Origin: Vulcanimicrobium alpinum
GTDB lineage: Bacteria; Vulcanimicrobiota; Vulcanimicrobiia; Vulcanimicrobiales; Vulcanimicrobiaceae
Length of the DNA stretch: 64,000 nucleotides
Assembly: GCF_027923555.1 (NCBI RefSeq)
Contig: NZ_AP025523.1
Span: 2,484,484 to 2,548,483 of the forward strand
Direction of reading: 5' to 3'
This document shows positions 61,251 to 64,000 of the stretch, one piece after another; within the stretch, counting starts at the first letter, position 1; each line of letters opens with the position of its first letter. The notes beneath the pieces were generated by a model. It searched no databases and was not told the origin of the DNA. It worked only from the letters and a program-made list of their open reading frames with translations. Position numbers and translations under genes: made by a program.

Positions 61251-61859
61251 TCAGCCGGCGCGGCCCAGCATCGAGGTGAGCTCGGCGTCGACCGCGCGCG
61301 TGCGGCGCGTCGCCACGACGTCGATCATGACGTCGACCACGAGCGCATCCCACTGCGATCCGCGCCCCGCGCGAAGGATCTCCATTGCCTCGCCGGCGAG
61401 CCGGGCGCGGCGATAGGGCCGATCGCTCACCATCGAGTGAAACGCGTCGGCGACGGCGACGACGCGCGCTTCGAAGAGGATCGCGTCTCCCGCCAGGCCG
61501 TCCGGATAGCCGTTGCCGTCGATCCGTTCGTGGTGCGACCGCACGATCGGCGCGTAGGCGGCCAGCGCCGGGATCGCGGCGACCATCGCGGCGCCGGCGG
61601 CGGCGTGTTCGCGCATCACCGCCCATTCCGCGTCGTCGAGCGGGCCGGGCTTGAGCAGGATCGACGGCGGCGTCGCGATCTTGCCGATGTCGTGCAGCAG
61701 GCCTGCGGTGGCGATTCGCTCGACGAGATCGTCCGGAAGCGTGAGGCGCTTTGCGATTTGCCGCGCCCACGCGTCGGTCGCCAGCGAGTGCGCGCACGTC
61801 GCTTCGTCGCATGCATCGAGCGTCGCGAGCAGCGCGTCCACGGCGCGTGCGGCCTTCAC
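61251..61859 (-). CDS. HD-GYP-domain phosphodiesterase
   Basis: A 202-residue stand-alone HD-GYP protein. Motifs: LLHDIGKIATPPSILLKPG, VRSHHERIDGNGYPDGL and VADAFHSMVSDRPYR, with the metal ligands intact. The family hydrolyses cyclic di-GMP or related dinucleotides. There is no receiver or sensor domain. The frame is open to 61946, but the GTG at 61859 overlaps the stop of the upstream gene (GTGA) and precedes the first conserved helix. That upstream gene may supply the missing sensory part. Confidence 0.85.
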   Translation of the reverse strand: MKAARAVDALLATLDACDEATCAHSLATDAWARQIAKRLTLPDDLVERIATAGLLHDIGKIATPPSILLKPGPLDDAEWAVMREHAAAGAAMVAAIPALAAYAPIVRSHHERIDGNGYPDGLAGDAILFEARVVAVADAFHSMVSDRPYRRARLAGEAMEILRAGRGSQWDALVVDVMIDVVATRRTRAVDAELTSMLGRAG

Positions 61860-62188
61860 GGCGTTCTCCGGCAGAGCGAGACGAGCCGCTTGAACGTCGC
61901 GTGACGCGCATCCAGCGTCGGCGCGTCGCACTCGTCCATCACGCACTGGACGGCCGCCGCGATCAGATCGTCCGCGTCGGCGCGGCGTTCACGAGCGCGC
62001 GAGAGGGTCGCGCGCAACGCCGCCGACTCCCCGGCGGCGAGCGACCGCGCGAGCAGGGCACTGAGGCTTTGTACCAATGCGACGTTCGCAGCCGAGGCGG
62101 GCGTGGAACTGCACGAGCGGAGGAAGTCGCGAGCGATGCCGCCGCCGCGAGCGCCCTCGGGGCACCCGTGCCCGAGGTCGTTCGTCAC
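61856..62188 (-). CDS. Hypothetical protein coupled to HD-GYP gene
   Basis: A 110-residue, Ala/Arg-rich, mostly helical protein (VALVQSLSALLARSLAAGES, SRARERRADADDLIAAAVQ) from GTG 62188. It overlaps the HD-GYP start by four bases. No family recognised. It may partner the phosphodiesterase, for instance as a sensor or as an inhibitor; this is context only. Confidence 0.5.
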   Translation of the reverse strand: MTNDLGHGCPEGARGGGIARDFLRSCSSTPASAANVALVQSLSALLARSLAAGESAALRATLSRARERRADADDLIAAAVQCVMDECDAPTLDARHATFKRLVSLCRRTP

Positions 62189-62195
62189 GGCCGGC

Positions 62196-62261
62196 TCAGT
62201 TGCAGACCGGCGGGCACGACGTGAGGATGATGACGGCGGCGATCAGGGACAGCGTGAGCAC
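62196..62261 (-). CDS. Possible 21-residue membrane/lipoprotein-like peptide
   Basis: A micro-ORF starting at GTG 62261 with GGAGGA at good spacing. It codes for a hydrophobic stretch (LSLIAAVIIL) ending TSCPPVCN, with a lipobox-like TSC. It stops seven bases before the next gene of the HD-GYP operon. It could be a small membrane peptide or a leader. Length makes chance hard to exclude. Confidence 0.3.
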   Translation of the reverse strand: MLTLSLIAAVIILTSCPPVCN

Positions 62262-62479
62262 GATGGCGTTCCTCCAGGCGCAAGCGATGCTCGAACGCTA
62301 GCCCAGACGCGCCGACCGCTCGTGCGTCAAACGACCCAAATCTGATGAAATGCCCGACGGCTCCAGCGTTTTTTGCACAACCGGAGCGACGGTCGCCCCG
62401 GGAATCCGCCGGGCCCCGGAGAACGCGAGCGCACCGGCCGATACCCCGGCAGAACCCACCGGAGAACACGCTGCTGTCT

Positions 62480-63952
62480 GTGCACGACGCCCCCGCGGTT
62501 ACGCTCGAGCATGTGTATGCCGTCGCGACGCGCGGATCGGTCGCCGAGATCGACGAATTGCTCGCCGTTTACGCCGCGGCGCGCCGTCTCAAGGATGCGA
62601 TGCCGACGGGCCTGCGCGGGATGCGCGCCTCGATCTCCGGCGACGTCGCCGGCGGCATCGCGCTGCTGCGCCGCGCGGTCGCGCACGCCGCCGATCCCGA
62701 ACGCCAGTACCTGATCGACATGCTGGTCCCCCTGTTGATCTCGACGGCCGATCTCGACGGCGCCGACGAAGCGCTGCGCGCGACGAACGATGCGGTGGCG
62801 TGTCTGATCCCGGCGGCGCTCGCCCTGCGCGCCGTCGTCGCGGCGCAGCGCGGCCGCGACGAGCAGAGCCGCGCGCTCGCCAAACGCGCCGTGGGCGACG
62901 AACGCGCGCTCGAGATGCCGATCGTCGCGGCGCGGATCCTGCAGCGCGTCGCGCTCGCGGCGCTCTACCGTCAGGAGTTCGAAGAAGCGCAAGAGCGCGC
63001 GCTCGCCGCGGCGCGCGCCTACGAAACAATCGGCGCGCATCGCAACGCAGCGGTTGCGTATTCGGTCCTCTACGTGATCGCGCACGACTGGACGTGCGAT
63101 CCCGAGATCACCCGGCTTTACGCCGAACGGATGACGATCAGCAGCGAGCGCGCCGGCGACGTCTCGATGCAGAACAACGGTCTGGTCGCGCAATTCGGCA
63201 TCGCCGCGGAAGCCGGCGACGACGAGCGGCTGGCGTCGATCCGCGCGCGCCTGCTCGCGAACCCGATGAGCGAACAGTTCGGCGAACGGTTCGCCTGCGT
63301 GCTCGCCGAGTCGCTGATGCACGGCTGGGCCGGCCGCTTCGACGTCGCCGAAGCGACGATCGCCGCGTTCGCCGCCGCCGACGGGCGCAGCCTCCCGGAG
63401 ATCTCGCTCTGCGAGTCGCTGCTGGCGCTCTTCGACGCCGCACGCTGGGACGTCGTCGCGGCGCGCCGGCGCGCGCATCTGGTGCTGAGCCGGACGGCGC
63501 ACCACGCCGATCCCGAACCGCTGTACGACGCGCATTCGCGGCGCATCGCGCGCATCATCGCCGCGTCGGTCTGCATCCTCGTCGGCGAGTCGGCGCGCGG
63601 CGTTCGCGCGCTCACTAAGCGCTTCGATCCCGACGGCGCGTTCGCGGTGCTCGCGACGCAGCACCATCTCGACGAGCGTGCCGTGCCGCCGATCATGCGC
63701 GGCTACGCGCGGCTGATCAACGTCGTCCGCGACGCGGCGGTGCGCAACGCCCCGAAACTCGGCCTCACCCGCGCCGAGATGGACGTCCTGCGCGCGCTTC
63801 CCGACGGCGCGACCCTCGAGCAGATCGCCGCCGAGTTCGGCAAGTCACGCAAGACGATCGCGCGCCAGGTGGGCGCGATCTACGACAAGCTCGAGGTCTC
63901 GAATCGCGCGCAGGCCGTACAGCGAGCGCGCGATCTGGGGATGTACCTCTAG
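62480..63952 (+). CDS. LuxR-type regulator with helical-repeat N-terminus
   Basis: A 490-residue regulator. Residues about 1-420 are Ala-rich alpha-helical (TPR-like: QEFEEAQERALAAARAYETI), resembling the sensor part of MalT-type proteins without the ATPase. The C-terminus is a LuxR-like domain (LTRAEMDVLRALPDGATLEQ, SRKTIARQVGAIYDKL). The frame is open from an ATG at 62345, but that extension is Pro/Arg-rich and not protein-like, so the GTG at 62480 (VHDAPAVTLEHVYAV) is chosen. It is divergent from the HD-GYP operon. Signal unknown. Confidence 0.75.
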   Translation: MHDAPAVTLEHVYAVATRGSVAEIDELLAVYAAARRLKDAMPTGLRGMRASISGDVAGGIALLRRAVAHAADPERQYLIDMLVPLLISTADLDGADEALRATNDAVACLIPAALALRAVVAAQRGRDEQSRALAKRAVGDERALEMPIVAARILQRVALAALYRQEFEEAQERALAAARAYETIGAHRNAAVAYSVLYVIAHDWTCDPEITRLYAERMTISSERAGDVSMQNNGLVAQFGIAAEAGDDERLASIRARLLANPMSEQFGERFACVLAESLMHGWAGRFDVAEATIAAFAAADGRSLPEISLCESLLALFDAARWDVVAARRRAHLVLSRTAHHADPEPLYDAHSRRIARIIAASVCILVGESARGVRALTKRFDPDGAFAVLATQHHLDERAVPPIMRGYARLINVVRDAAVRNAPKLGLTRAEMDVLRALPDGATLEQIAAEFGKSRKTIARQVGAIYDKLEVSNRAQAVQRARDLGMYL

Positions 63953-64000
63953 CGCGCCGCGGGGACGGGCTCGGGCTCGGCCTCGCCGGCGAGCGGCCGG
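63949..64000 (-). CDS. Possible 3' end of a convergent gene
   Basis: The last 52 bases could encode, on the minus strand, a C-terminus ending AEPEPVPAAR with a stop that shares CTA with the stop of the LuxR gene. Too short to identify. Confidence 0.25.
   Translation of the reverse strand, partial: RPLAGEAEPEPVPAAR

Noticed and set aside
1-64000. CRISPR arrays, tRNA or rRNA genes, prophage
   Set aside because: No regularly spaced repeats, no tRNA-like or rRNA-like sequence and no phage structural genes were recognised by eye. A dedicated tRNA and ncRNA scan was not possible.

Overview
The window reads as high-GC bacterial chromosome that is almost entirely coding, with many 1-4 base ATGA/GTGA/TGATG overlaps between neighbouring genes. 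No rRNA, tRNA, CRISPR array or prophage was seen. Three genes of bacteriochlorophyll synthesis are present: a fused magnesium-chelatase I/D subunit, the large H subunit and BchL of dark protochlorophyllide reductase. With the Eremiobacterota-like mix (RuBisCO-like protein, many LuxR/MalT-type regulators, iron-sulfur photolyase), the best guess is an uncultured anoxygenic phototroph such as Candidatus Eremiobacterota (WPS-2). That placement is an inference from gene content only.

Layout. 1-4.4 kb: branched-chain amino-acid (Liv) ABC importer, minus strand, cut by the window edge. 4.4-6.5 kb: two LuxR-type regulators, one with an apparent frameshift. 6.5-21.4 kb: an exopolysaccharide locus. Its minus-strand arm runs GT2 glycosyltransferase, CDP-sugar cytidylyltransferase, epimerase, two C-methyltransferases, PhyH-like oxygenase, export protein, chain-length/tyrosine-kinase protein. 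Its plus-strand arm runs undecaprenyl-phosphate sugar transferase, a second chain-length/kinase protein and a membrane glycosyltransferase. 21.4-25.9 kb: small Cys/His protein, MFS exporter, EF-G-like GTPase, HxlR regulator, lipoprotein. 25.9-30.2 kb: minus-strand envelope group (beta-barrel, GDSL lipoprotein, LolA-like protein, hydrolase). 30.2-37.8 kb: bchID, a histone-H1-like protein with its own promoter and terminator, an orphan DNA methyltransferase, bchH and a DUF2721 protein.

37.8-45.0 kb: a minus-strand chain (cytidylate-kinase-like, MFS, Na+/H+ antiporter, serine hydrolase, SIMPL protein, CDGSH protein) interrupted by a complete IS5-family element with inverted repeats and a TTAG target duplication. 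45.1-45.9 kb: bchL. 45.9-50.6 kb: minus-strand photolyase, a 57-residue protein, a broken MalT-like regulator and a Kup potassium transporter. 50.6-59.2 kb: a three-part ABC-2 exporter whose genes are scattered on the plus strand. Between its parts lie a secreted protein, AidB, peroxiredoxin, a ClpN-domain protein, a UBP zinc finger, pirin and an AlkA-type glycosylase, together a stress and DNA-alkylation neighbourhood. 59.2-61.2 kb: GreA/B-C-domain protein, RuBisCO-like protein (form IV) and an overlapping cupin. The last pair resembles the Rhodospirillum rubrum methylthioadenosine-isoprenoid shunt. 61.2-64 kb: HD-GYP phosphodiesterase with a small partner gene, and a LuxR regulator.

The parts most worth following are the RuBisCO-like/cupin pair, the dispersed bacteriochlorophyll genes, the interleaved ABC-2 operon with two divergent gene pairs starting on one shared CATG, and the operon split by the IS5 insertion.
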